Shown here: positions 1-8,224 of the stretch, one piece after another | Layout: every line of letters starts with the position of its first letter | Position numbering within the stretch: the stretch's first letter is position 1 | DNA from: Saccharibacillus brassicae | GTDB taxonomy: Bacteria; Bacillota; Bacilli; Paenibacillales; Paenibacillaceae | Length of the DNA stretch: 64,000 nt | Direction: 5' to 3' | Assembly (NCBI RefSeq): GCF_006542275.1 | Contig: NZ_CP041217.1 | Location: forward strand, 4,528,501-4,592,500 | Notes under the pieces: generated by a model | Seen by the model: the letters and a program-made list of their open reading frames with translations, nothing else | What the model was told of the DNA's origin: nothing | Databases searched by the model: none | Made by a program: the position numbers and the translations under genes

Positions 1-408
1 GAACACCTGCGCATCCGCATCGGCGAAAGAGATCGGGAACAGGACGTTGTCGGACACGAACGAATCGATCGATTGCGTGCCGTTTTGAATATCGTAGCCA
101 TTGGAAGAATAGACCATCTGCCTGTCTTGATACAGATAAATGTTCAAGTATTTCTTTTGGCTCACCCAAGCGTCCAGACGTTTGCCGTCGTGAATGCTCA
201 AGCCGTTTTTGGTGACGTAGTCCGACAGCTGCGCGGCCGTTTTCTGGTTTTGCTGCGCGATGAACGACGGCTGGCCGAAATAATGGTCGATCACCTTCCA
301 ACCGACCGTTTGCAGCGCCAAAAACAGCAGGACAGCCAGCACGACGGCCAAGCCGAGCGCCGCGGTCAGCTTCACTTTCAGTTTCAGGAAAAAAGCGGGC
401 CTACTCAA
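1..408 (-). CDS. Sensor histidine kinase, N-terminal part only (runs off window)
   Basis: The gene follows the response regulator on the same strand and starts with TTG at 408, inside the regulator's last codons (8-base overlap), preceded by GGAAAGGGG. The visible 136 residues begin with a short basic stretch and one hydrophobic membrane segment (about residues 13-33), followed by an extracytoplasmic region with no recognisable catalytic motif. The kinase domain must lie beyond the window edge. The position directly after an OmpR-type regulator makes a sensor kinase the natural reading; this is inference from context because no H, N or G box is visible. With the regulator it probably controls the divergent exporter operon. 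Confidence 0.7.
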   Translation of the reverse strand, partial: MSRPAFFLKLKVKLTAALGLAVVLAVLLFLALQTVGWKVIDHYFGQPSFIAQQNQKTAAQLSDYVTKNGLSIHDGKRLDAWVSQKKYLNIYLYQDRQMVYSSNGYDIQNGTQSIDSFVSDNVLFPISFADADAQVF

Positions 409-1102
409 TTCGATACCCCTTTCCCCACACCGTTTTGATCAGTTTCGGTTCCTGCGGATCGCTTTCGGTTTTTTTTCTCAGATTGCGGATATGGACCATG
501 ACGGTATTGTTGCAGCTGTAAAAGTACGGTTCTTCCCATACGCTTTCGTACAAATTTTGCGCCGAAAAGATTTTGCGTTGGTTTTGGGCCATAAGCAGCA
601 AAATCTGGTATTCGATATCTGTCAGGACGACTTCCCGGCCGTCGACGCGCACTTCGTGCGAACCGGTATCGATCGTCAGATTGCGGATTTGAAGCAGAGG
701 AGAAGCAGGTGCGTTTTTTTCTTTGCCCCGGTAGACGTAATACCGCCGCAGCAGCGCTTTGACCCGGTAGACCAGTTCGGTATAAGAGAAAGGTTTGGAC
801 ATATAATCGTCGCTGCCGACCGAAAAAGCCATGTATTTGTCCGAATCCTGCGTTTTGGCTGTCAGAAACAAGATCGGCGCGCTCGATTTTTCCCGAATCT
901 CGATACACGCTTTGAAGCCGGATTTGCCGGGCATCATGATATCGAGAATGATCAGGTCGATCTGCTCGTCCACTTTGCGGACCGCATCGTCGCCGTCCAC
1001 GGCTTCGACGACCCGATAATGCTCGCTTTCCAGCAGCACCCGAACGATCTCCCGGATCTCGTCGTTGTCGTCGGCGATCAAAATGGTTTTGGTTTCTTTC
1101 AC
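401..1102 (-). CDS. OmpR-family two-component response regulator
   Basis: A 233-residue protein with an N-terminal receiver domain (acidic pair D11/D12, phospho-acceptor D54 in LIILDIMMPG, T81, K103) and a C-terminal winged-helix DNA-binding domain (about residues 130-233) ending in the usual VWGKGYRIE. The start is GTG at 1102 with GGAGG seven bases upstream. Length and domain order are normal for VanR/PhoP-like regulators. It is translationally coupled to the following sensor kinase and divergent from the exporter operon starting at 1283, which it probably regulates; direct repeats lie between them. The ligand sensed is unknown. Confidence 0.93.
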   Translation of the reverse strand: MKETKTILIADDNDEIREIVRVLLESEHYRVVEAVDGDDAVRKVDEQIDLIILDIMMPGKSGFKACIEIREKSSAPILFLTAKTQDSDKYMAFSVGSDDYMSKPFSYTELVYRVKALLRRYYVYRGKEKNAPASPLLQIRNLTIDTGSHEVRVDGREVVLTDIEYQILLLMAQNQRKIFSAQNLYESVWEEPYFYSCNNTVMVHIRNLRKKTESDPQEPKLIKTVWGKGYRIE

Positions 1103-1183
1103 GTTCAGGCCTCCATGCGCAGCTTTGATTTTTGACTTTTACTTGTTAGTTTACTTCCTTTAACGGCTTCACCGGAGCTTCGC

Positions 1184-1202
1184 TTAAGAATTATTAAGAA
1201 TT
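1184..1202. promoter_or_regulatory. Direct repeat, candidate response-regulator operator
   Basis: TTAAGAATT occurs twice, at 1184-1192 and 1194-1202, 10 bp apart, and TTAAG recurs at 1217-1221. OmpR/PhoB-type regulators bind as tandem dimers to direct repeats about one helical turn apart, so this element between the regulator gene and the exporter operon is a plausible binding site. I found no good sigma-A promoter here, which would fit activator dependence. Confidence 0.45.
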
Positions 1203-1282
1203 GACGCATGGGCTTCTTAAGACGAGTTCGGTAACTTGTGGAGAATACACTCAATAACCCACAAGAAGGGGTCGAAACGAAC

Positions 1283-3883
1283 ATGGCTAAAATCGGACAA
1301 CTTTTAAAATCCAAATGGATATGGATTGGTCTTCTTTTTGTAGGAATCGCGGCTTGGTGGATCTGGTCTTCCATGCTGAGCGCCAAACCGAACGCCGGAC
1401 CGGATTTGCAAAACTTGCAGACGACCGCTTTGGAAAAAGGAGAAATTACCCGTTCGCTGCTCGTATCGGGCACGGTCCAAAGTCAAAGCAGCCGAAATAT
1501 TTACGCGCCTTCTTCGCTGAAATTGATGGAAGTGCTGGTCAAGGAAGGCGATACGGTCAAAGCCGGACAGAAATTGGCTTCGCTTGCGACCGCCGATCTG
1601 ATTCTGGATATCCAATCGGCGGAACTGAATCTGAAGACGGCGCAGGAAGCTTTGAAAACCGCGGGCACGGACAACGAAAACGCGATCGCGACCGCCCAAG
1701 GAAGCGTGGACACCGCTGCGCTCGAAGTGAAGACGGCGCAGCGGCAGTACGACGAAGCCAAAGCCCAGGTGGAAAAAAAGCCGGGCACGGCGGTCGTATC
1801 GGCTCGCGCGGACGTGGAAACGGCGGAGCGGCAGCTGGCCCTGAGCCGCAGCCAGGCGCAGGGGCGTTCCGGCGGTGCTTTGGCATCGGCCAAAAAAGAG
1901 CTGGAAGTCGCGCAGCGGCAGTACGACCTGCTGTCGGCCCAGCAGCAAAATCGGACCGGAACCACGGTCGTCTCGGCTCAAAAAGAGCTGGATATTGCCA
2001 AAAAACAATATGAAAACTTGGCGGCACAATCGCAAAGCGGCTCCGGCGGCAGTACGGTCTGGTCCGCGAAAAAAGAACTGGACGTCGCCCAGCGCGCCTA
2101 CAACCAGTTGGTCGCCCAGGGCTATTTTACCCCGACCGTGCAAGCTTCCAAAAAAGATCTGGACATCGCGGAGCGGGCGTACAAAGAATCGCAGCTGCTG
2201 CCCGAAAATACGGCGGCGGTCAAAACGGCCAAAGCGGAACTGACGAACGCTGCGAATAAATACGCACAGCTGCAAGCCGGCAAACCGCTAAGCGAACAGT
2301 CTTCGCTGAACCGCTATAACAGCGCCGTCGAAGCGCTGAACCAAGCGCAGTCCGGCGCGAACGGACAGATCTCGCAAGCTTCGCTCGCGTTGCAAAACGC
2401 GGAGCGCGATTACCGGAGCGCCTCGGCCGCATACGAAGCGAGCAAAAGTGCGACTGTTCCGGCCGGCGACCCGGCGCTCAAAAGCGCGGCCGATCAAGCC
2501 AATTCGGCGGTAAGCGACAGACAGGCGGCGCTGGCTACGGCGTATCAGGCGCAAAAAGACGGCATCCGGACAGCCCAGGAAGCGGTCACGAGCTCCAATC
2601 TGGACTACAAGCAGGCGGTCGCGAGTTCGGCGGAAGCGCTGGAACAGGCCAAACAGAACGTGGATCGCGCACAGGTCGCTTACGACACGGCGCTCAAAAG
2701 CGCTGCGGATGCCCGGATCACCGCCAAAGATACGTGGGAAAAAGCGAAGCAATCGTTTGACACCGTCTGGAACTCGGCGCAGGAAGCGCTCGTGACCGCC
2801 GAAGATACGCTGGAAAAAAGCAAACAGTCGTACGGTACAGCGCTCGAAGGAGCATCGCAGGCGCTCGTCACGGCGCAGGATACGCTGGAAAAATCGCAGC
2901 AGGCGTACGATAACGCGGTCGCAAGTTCCGGAGAATCGCTGACGACGGCGCGCGACACGCTGGATCGGGCCAAGCAGTCCTATACAGGCGCGGTCAACAC
3001 GGCCAACGAGGCATGGGCAGCGTCGCGGGAAGCGTTGGAAAAGTCGAAAATCGGCTATGAAAGCGCGCTGAAAAACCAAAGCGATGCGTTCGCCACGGCC
3101 GCGGCGGCGCTGGAGCGGGCACAAAACAGTTATAAGAGCACGCAGCTGAGCCAGGAAATCGCCGAATCCAAAACGAACGAAGCGGCGGAGGTCAATATCG
3201 GACTGCAGCAGATCGGGCTCCAAAAGTTGAAAAAGCAGCTGGCGGATACCGTGATTACCGCGCCTATTTCCGGTACGGTCACTTACAAAAACGCGGCGGT
3301 CGACCAATTTGCGGCAGGTTTGCTGTTCACGGTAGAAGACAAAACGAAATTGACCGTAGCGGCTTCGATCAGCGAAGCGGACATCGGTTCTCTGAAGGTC
3401 GGACAATCGGCCGTCGTGCAGACGGAAGCGACCGGAGACGAATCATTCCCGAGCCAAGTGGTCCAGGTCGGCGCGGCAGCGGTAAAAAGCGGCGGCGCGA
3501 CCGAGACGACGGGAACGGCTGCTGCGACGCCTGCCAACACTACGGTACAGTTCGCGGCCAAAGTGGATATCGCCAAAGCCGATCCGCGTATCCGGATCGG
3601 AACGAGCGCCCGGATGACGATTACGCTCGAACAGAAAAAAGACGTCTTCTCCGTTCCGCTGGATGCGGTAAAGATCGGGGACGCCGGAAGTTCGGTCTAC
3701 GTACTGGAAAACGGTACCCTGCAGGAAATTCCGGTCACGACGGGCATCCAGAACGATATCGTGACCGAAATCGAATCGCCGAAGCTGGTACCGGGCATGA
3801 ACATCCTGTCGTCCGCGCAGGATGCCGCCGCTTCGACGACGGCCGCGCCGGGAGCGCCCGGGGAGGCCGCCGCGAATGATTGA
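1283..3883 (+). CDS. MacA/YknX-like membrane-fusion adaptor with a giant coiled-coil hairpin
   Basis: Extracytoplasmic adaptor of a MacAB/YknXYZ-type ABC exporter. The ATG at 1283 (GAAGGGG upstream) is preferred to an in-frame GTG at 1238 that lacks a ribosome site, giving 866 residues. Order: N-terminal membrane anchor (about 8-30), first lipoyl half (about 45-105), about 545 residues of Ala/Gln/Lys-rich heptad sequence with repeats of the form ALVTAxDTLEKSxQxY, second lipoyl half beginning near KKQLADTVITAPISG, then the beta-barrel and membrane-proximal domains. Usual homologues are about 370-400 residues, so the coiled coil is several-fold enlarged. It overlaps the ATPase gene by 8 bases. 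Confidence 0.9.
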   Translation: MAKIGQLLKSKWIWIGLLFVGIAAWWIWSSMLSAKPNAGPDLQNLQTTALEKGEITRSLLVSGTVQSQSSRNIYAPSSLKLMEVLVKEGDTVKAGQKLASLATADLILDIQSAELNLKTAQEALKTAGTDNENAIATAQGSVDTAALEVKTAQRQYDEAKAQVEKKPGTAVVSARADVETAERQLALSRSQAQGRSGGALASAKKELEVAQRQYDLLSAQQQNRTGTTVVSAQKELDIAKKQYENLAAQSQSGSGGSTVWSAKKELDVAQRAYNQLVAQGYFTPTVQASKKDLDIAERAYKESQLLPENTAAVKTAKAELTNAANKYAQLQAGKPLSEQSSLNRYNSAVEALNQAQSGANGQISQASLALQNAERDYRSASAAYEASKSATVPAGDPALKSAADQANSAVSDRQAALATAYQAQKDGIRTAQEAVTSSNLDYKQAVASSAEALEQAKQNVDRAQVAYDTALKSAADARITAKDTWEKAKQSFDTVWNSAQEALVTAEDTLEKSKQSYGTALEGASQALVTAQDTLEKSQQAYDNAVASSGESLTTARDTLDRAKQSYTGAVNTANEAWAASREALEKSKIGYESALKNQSDAFATAAAALERAQNSYKSTQLSQEIAESKTNEAAEVNIGLQQIGLQKLKKQLADTVITAPISGTVTYKNAAVDQFAAGLLFTVEDKTKLTVAASISEADIGSLKVGQSAVVQTEATGDESFPSQVVQVGAAAVKSGGATETTGTAAATPANTTVQFAAKVDIAKADPRIRIGTSARMTITLEQKKDVFSVPLDAVKIGDAGSSVYVLENGTLQEIPVTTGIQNDIVTEIESPKLVPGMNILSSAQDAAASTTAAPGAPGEAAAND

Positions 3884-4583
3884 GATCCGCAACCTGGTCA
3901 AACGGTACTTTGCCGGCACGCCGAACGAAATCACGGTGCTTGACGGGATCAATCTGAGTATCGCCGCAGGCGAGTTCGTCGCGATCGTCGGCCAATCCGG
4001 TTCTGGCAAATCGACGCTGATGAATATTATCGGAGCGCTCGACCAGCCGAGCAGCGGCGAATACGAGCTGGGCGGCACGCCGATCCAGCAGATGAACCGC
4101 GACGAACTCGCGCGGATTCGCAGCCGGCAGATCGGCTTCGTGTTTCAATCGTTCAATTTGATCCCGCGCAACAGCGCGCTCAAAAACGTGGCGCTGCCCA
4201 TGATCTATGCCGGCATCAAACCGTCCGAGCGCACGCGCCGAGCCCGGGAACTGCTGGAGATGATGGATATGGGCGAGCGGATGGACCACCAGCCGAACGA
4301 GCTGTCCGGCGGACAGAAACAGCGGGTCGCGATCGCAAGAGCGCTCGCCAACGATCCCGATCTTATTCTGGCCGACGAACCGACCGGCGCTCTGGATTCC
4401 AAAACCGGCAACCGGGTCATGGAAATTTTCCTGAAGATCCACCGGGAAGAAAAAAAGACGCTGCTCTTTATTACGCATTCCGTCGAACTGGCCGAACTGT
4501 GTCCGCGCGTCGTGACGCTCAAAGACGGACGGATCATTTCCGACCAAGCCGGATCGAACACGGGAGGGCTGCTGCATGATTGA
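3876..4583 (+). CDS. ABC transporter ATP-binding protein (MacB/YknY type)
   Basis: The nucleotide-binding subunit of the exporter, 235 residues. The ATG at 3876 overlaps the adaptor's stop and has GGGGAGG about ten bases upstream; a longer in-frame start at 3822 would add an Arg/Pro tail translated from adaptor sequence and is rejected. Walker [10 protein letters not shown] (about 39-47), Q-loop in [11 protein letters not shown], signature [15 protein letters not shown], Walker [13 protein letters not shown] and the switch histidine in LFITHS are all intact. The LolD/MacB-like class serves exporters that act on substrates outside the membrane. It overlaps the permease gene by 8 bases, a fully coupled three-gene operon. 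Confidence 0.95.
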   Translation: MIEIRNLVKRYFAGTPNEITVLDGINLSIAAGEFVAIVGQSGSGKSTLMNIIGALDQPSSGEYELGGTPIQQMNRDELARIRSRQIGFVFQSFNLIPRNSALKNVALPMIYAGIKPSERTRRARELLEMMDMGERMDHQPNELSGGQKQRVAIARALANDPDLILADEPTGALDSKTGNRVMEIFLKIHREEKKTLLFITHSVELAELCPRVVTLKDGRIISDQAGSNTGGLLHD

Positions 4584-5838
4584 GAACCTGCTGCTGTCGC
4601 TGGAGAGTCTGCGGGCAAATAAGTTGCGTTCTTTTCTCACCATGCTCGGGATCATTATCGGCATCGCGTCCGTCATCGCCGTTATCTCGGTCGGCAATGC
4701 GATGACGTCTTCCGTCACGAGCCAATTCGCGGAAATGGGCATCAACAACGTATCGCTCGGCCTGCAAATGCGTTCGAGCGATACGGGCGAGGATTCCGGC
4801 GGAGAAGCGAAAGTGCCCAAAGATACGGACCGGATCTCCAACGAGCAGATCGCCGCGATGACCAGCCGCTTTCCCGAGATCGAGACCGTCTCTTTGGCCG
4901 AAGAAGCGGGGCGCGGCAAAGCCAAGCTCGGACGCAAATTCAGCAACGTATCGTTGACGGGCGTCAATCCCGGCTATGCCAAAACGAACAAAATCAAAAT
5001 GACGCTGGGGCGTTACGTCAGCGATACGGACGTCAAAGGCACCCGCAGCGTGATCGTGATCTCCGATCGGAGCGCCAAAGCGCTGTACGGATCGAACGAA
5101 GCGGCGATCGGCCAGACGCTGATCGTCTATACCGACAAAGCGATCAAAGCTTTCGTCGTCATCGGCGTCTATACGTACGTGGAGACGCCCGGCATGGGAG
5201 GAAGCGGAGCCATGACGTCCGAGAAAGATCTGGAGACGAGCGGCTATATTCCGGTGAGCACCGCCAAAAAAGACTCGCCGTACAAAGGATTCACTTCGTT
5301 GACGGTCGTTCCTCGCGCCAATATCGATCCGACCGTGTTTACGGAGAAGATCGGCAGCTACCTGAGCAAGCAGTACGAGAAAAACAAAAACTGGGAATCG
5401 TATGCGTATAACATGAAAGCCGAGCTGGAATCGAGCAATAAAGTGCTGGGCACGTTATCGATTGCATTGGCGGCAGTGGCCGGCATCGCGCTTGTCGTCG
5501 GCGGGATCGGCGTCATGAACATCATGCTCGTGTCCGTCACGGAGCGTACGCACGAAATCGGTATTCGCAAAGCGCTCGGAGCCCGGGACGCACATATTCG
5601 GACGCAGTTCGTGGCCGAAGCGATCATGCTGTGCGTGACGGGAGGACTGATCGGCATCGCGACAGGCGTGGGACTCGGTATGGTCGGTTCCAGGCTGCTG
5701 GGAGCGCCGTTTACGTTTTCGCCTTATGTGCTGGCGGGCAGCGTCTTGTTCTCGATGTTTATCGGCATTTTCTTCGGTTATTATCCGGCGAACAAAGCGG
5801 CCAAGCTCAATCCGATCGACGCGCTGCGTCACGAATAA
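4576..5838 (+). CDS. MacB/YknZ-like ABC transporter permease
   Basis: A 420-residue permease: one membrane segment near the N-terminus (about 15-40, [20 protein letters not shown]), a large extracytoplasmic MacB_PCD-type domain (about 45-280), then three C-terminal membrane segments of the FtsX fold, ending with the family motif [13 protein letters not shown]. The loop [16 protein letters not shown] after the second segment is the usual coupling helix contacting the ATPase. With the adaptor and ATPase it should export an antimicrobial peptide or related compound; the substrate cannot be read from sequence. Confidence 0.94.
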   Translation: MIENLLLSLESLRANKLRSFLTMLGIIIGIASVIAVISVGNAMTSSVTSQFAEMGINNVSLGLQMRSSDTGEDSGGEAKVPKDTDRISNEQIAAMTSRFPEIETVSLAEEAGRGKAKLGRKFSNVSLTGVNPGYAKTNKIKMTLGRYVSDTDVKGTRSVIVISDRSAKALYGSNEAAIGQTLIVYTDKAIKAFVVIGVYTYVETPGMGGSGAMTSEKDLETSGYIPVSTAKKDSPYKGFTSLTVVPRANIDPTVFTEKIGSYLSKQYEKNKNWESYAYNMKAELESSNKVLGTLSIALAAVAGIALVVGGIGVMNIMLVSVTERTHEIGIRKALGARDAHIRTQFVAEAIMLCVTGGLIGIATGVGLGMVGSRLLGAPFTFSPYVLAGSVLFSMFIGIFFGYYPANKAAKLNPIDALRHE

Positions 5839-5937
5839 GCAAAGCGAACAAGAGAAGCGAATAAGAGAATCGAATAGGAGAAGGTCGAATCCCGAAGTGG
5901 ATACCTTATGGCACATCGCCGATCCGGCGTCGTGGCG

Positions 5938-5977
5938 CACGCCAAAAAGACACCGTTCCCGGTGTCTTTTTGGCGTG
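5938..5977 (+). terminator. Strong terminator hairpin after exporter operon
   Basis: A perfect 18-bp inverted repeat (5938-5955 with 5960-5977, loop TTCC) with an internal A5/T5 tract lies between the exporter operon and the convergent gene at 6017-7048. It should work in both directions. Confidence 0.8.
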
Positions 5978-6016
5978 GATTTTCAGAACAAGCGATAGGA
6001 TCGCCCATGTACGGAT

Positions 6017-7048
6017 TTACGGATTCAGCGTCGAACGGAACTGCGCCACCGCTTCGGCCAGCGAAGTCCGGGCGTCCTGCAGCTGCGCCTGCGTCGACGT
6101 TCTCGACAGGGTCAGCGCGTGTTTGTTGATGACTTTGCGCAGTTCGCCCACGGCCGAGCTCGGGTATTGGCCCGAACGAATACCTTTGGGCGAGTCGAGC
6201 AGCTTGCGCGCTTCGTTCAATTCAGAATCCAACTGCACGCCTTCGACGAGACAGTCGTAGGCCGTTTGCACGTTCCGTGCGGCCGCGTCCAGAGACAGTG
6301 CGCCCGAAGCGCCGGTCAGGACGGATTCCATTTCGTTCGCCTGCGCGCGGAAATCATTCAGCCACTTTTCGACGTCGCGGCTGCCTGCCGCTCCGAGCGC
6401 CGATTGTTCGGCGGCCTGCCGCTGGGCGTTCAGCGCGGTCAACCGTTCGCTGCGATCCACATTCATGCGGTCGCGCAGCACGGCCGAGCCTTCGATATAT
6501 TTGCGATAAGCTTCGCGGAACTGCTCCACGCTCGCGTTGGGATCGTACGCTACCGCCTGCGCTTCGGTGATCACGATCATCATCGCGTCTGCCGCTTCCT
6601 GCGGATACATGCCCGGAGCCGTACCGGTCGAGGCGCTGAGCATTCGGGCTGTCTGGAAAGTTTGTCGTTCGAGAATGGAAGAATCGCGAATGTAATCTTC
6701 GATGTAAGCCGTGAGAGCGGAATCGAGGGCCGAGCGGGAGGCGTTAAGCTTGGAGGGTGAAGGGTTTGCGTCTAACAGCAGGGTACGTGCTTTGTCCGAA
6801 GCCGTTCGGACCGCCAGATAGCGGGCGTTGCCGGGGTCGCTGTAGAAATCGTCCGCGGCTTTGTCGGCCATGGCCAGCGTCTTCGCGAGCGCCATTCGCT
6901 CCGCGGTGTTCCAGCCGGCCGGCTGGGCGGAAGCGGCATGGGCGGTCGATCCGAGGTCGGGCGCGATCCATGTCCCTCCGAACGCAACGCCGAAAGCCAG
7001 TGTGGCGGCTATCCATTTCTTGGTTCCCGTGTGCCTATATGTACGCAA
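6017..7048 (-). CDS. Secreted alpha-helical protein of unknown function
   Basis: I do not recognise a family. The TTG at 7048 has AAGGAGG eight bases upstream and is preferred to a longer in-frame start at 7114. The 343-residue product begins with a basic region and a typical signal peptide (KKWIAATLAFGVAFGG...AHAA, cleavage near residue 39). The mature part is Ala/Arg/Asp/Glu-rich and predicted almost entirely helical, with repeated LxxARxxLxxAxxxY-like spacing and no cysteines I could see. This resembles secreted or wall-associated helical-bundle proteins. It stands alone, convergent with the exporter operon and divergent from the chaperone operon. Confidence 0.75.
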   Translation of the reverse strand: MRTYRHTGTKKWIAATLAFGVAFGGTWIAPDLGSTAHAASAQPAGWNTAERMALAKTLAMADKAADDFYSDPGNARYLAVRTASDKARTLLLDANPSPSKLNASRSALDSALTAYIEDYIRDSSILERQTFQTARMLSASTGTAPGMYPQEAADAMMIVITEAQAVAYDPNASVEQFREAYRKYIEGSAVLRDRMNVDRSERLTALNAQRQAAEQSALGAAGSRDVEKWLNDFRAQANEMESVLTGASGALSLDAAARNVQTAYDCLVEGVQLDSELNEARKLLDSPKGIRSGQYPSSAVGELRKVINKHALTLSRTSTQAQLQDARTSLAEAVAQFRSTLNP

Positions 7049-7297
7049 TAAGAACTCCTCCTTAAGGTCGTGATGTTCAAAGTCTGGGTGTCGGCAAGCG
7101 AATTTGTTCCCCATTTAATTAAACCTTTGACCGAAAACGAAACCTGATTTTTACAAAAGTCCCGAAAAACGAAGGCTAATCCGCGCTATTGTACGCAAAA
7201 AGATGCGTAACCCCGCCGCCTCCTATAAAATGAAAGAGAACGGGTAAATATAGAACAGCGAGGGTAGACAGCCCGGCCCATAAGGGGGAGGAAATTC

Positions 7298-8212
7298 ATG
7301 CCAGGCAAAGATCATTATAACGCACTCGGAGTCGCAGCGAACGCCTCCCAGTCGGAAATCAAGAAAGCGTATCAAAAACTGGCGAAACAATGGCATCCCG
7401 ACGTGAACAAAGCGGCGGGGGCCGAAACTCGCTTCAAAGAAATCGCCGCCGCCTACGAAGTGCTCGGCAGCGAAGACAAGCGCCGCGAATACGACGCTTC
7501 CCGGCTGCGTCCGGGCGGAAACGGTCCTTCGCGCGGCGGAGCGGGGCCGTACGGTTCCCAGGGAGCCGGCTTCGGCGGAGGCGCCTACGACTGGATCAAT
7601 GATCTTCAACATGAAGATATGTTCGATATGTTTTTCAACGAGCGGGTAGGGGGCTTCGGTACGAGAATGGGAGAGGCCGGTTCCCGCCCGCCGGAATCGT
7701 CCACGCTCGAAGTGACGCTGGAGCAGGCTTACCGCGGCGAGACGGTCCGGATCAAGCTCGGCGGTAAAACGATCGGCCTGCGGCTGCCCGAACGTTCGCG
7801 CAGCGGCAATACGATCCGTATGACCGGCAGCGGCAGCAACGGCCTTGCTCCCGGCGAAGAACTGCGCATCGCGCTGAAGATTGCCGAACATCCCCTCTAT
7901 GCGCTGGAAGGGGAAGATCTCGTCGCCTCGCTGCGTATCGCGCCCTGGCAGGCCGCGCTTGGCGGACAGGCCCGGATCGAGCTGCCGGACGGAGCCGCGG
8001 TGAACCTGAATCTGCCCCGCGGCATCGCCGCCGGAAGAAGGCTGCGTATTCCGCGCCGCGGGCTCCGAAAAGCGGACGGCACGTACGGCGACTTTTTCGC
8101 GGAAATCGAAATTACGGTGCCCGAGCCGACGCAGGCGGAAGAAGAATTGTACCGCCGCCTGGAGAGCCTGTCCGCGTTTCGGCCGGGACTCGGCAGGCGC
8201 GGGTCCCGATAA
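7298..8212 (+). CDS. DnaJ C-terminal domain protein (CbpA-like Hsp40)
   Basis: A 304-residue class B J-protein. The N-terminal J domain (about 5-70) has the DnaK-stimulating HPD motif in KQWHPDVNK. A Gly/Arg-rich linker (about 72-120) follows, then a DnaJ C-terminal substrate-binding region with no CxxCxGxG zinc finger. The ribosome site GGGGGAGG precedes ATG 7298. It is 12 bases upstream of clpB, which fits cooperation: J-proteins target aggregated clients to DnaK, which works with ClpB in disaggregation. dnaK and grpE are not in this window, so this is probably an accessory Hsp40, not the principal DnaJ. Confidence 0.92.
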   Translation: MPGKDHYNALGVAANASQSEIKKAYQKLAKQWHPDVNKAAGAETRFKEIAAAYEVLGSEDKRREYDASRLRPGGNGPSRGGAGPYGSQGAGFGGGAYDWINDLQHEDMFDMFFNERVGGFGTRMGEAGSRPPESSTLEVTLEQAYRGETVRIKLGGKTIGLRLPERSRSGNTIRMTGSGSNGLAPGEELRIALKIAEHPLYALEGEDLVASLRIAPWQAALGGQARIELPDGAAVNLNLPRGIAAGRRLRIPRRGLRKADGTYGDFFAEIEITVPEPTQAEEELYRRLESLSAFRPGLGRRGSR

Positions 8213-8224
8213 GGAGGCAGGGCG

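Noticed and set aside
1238..1282. GTG 1238 as the adaptor start
   Set aside because: No ribosome site; ATG 1283 has GAAGGGG and begins right before the membrane anchor.
7049..7297. CIRCE or CtsR operator upstream of the dnaJ-like/clpB operon
   Set aside because: No TTAGCACTC inverted repeat and no tandem GGTCAAA heptads; only a single TTTGACC word is present.
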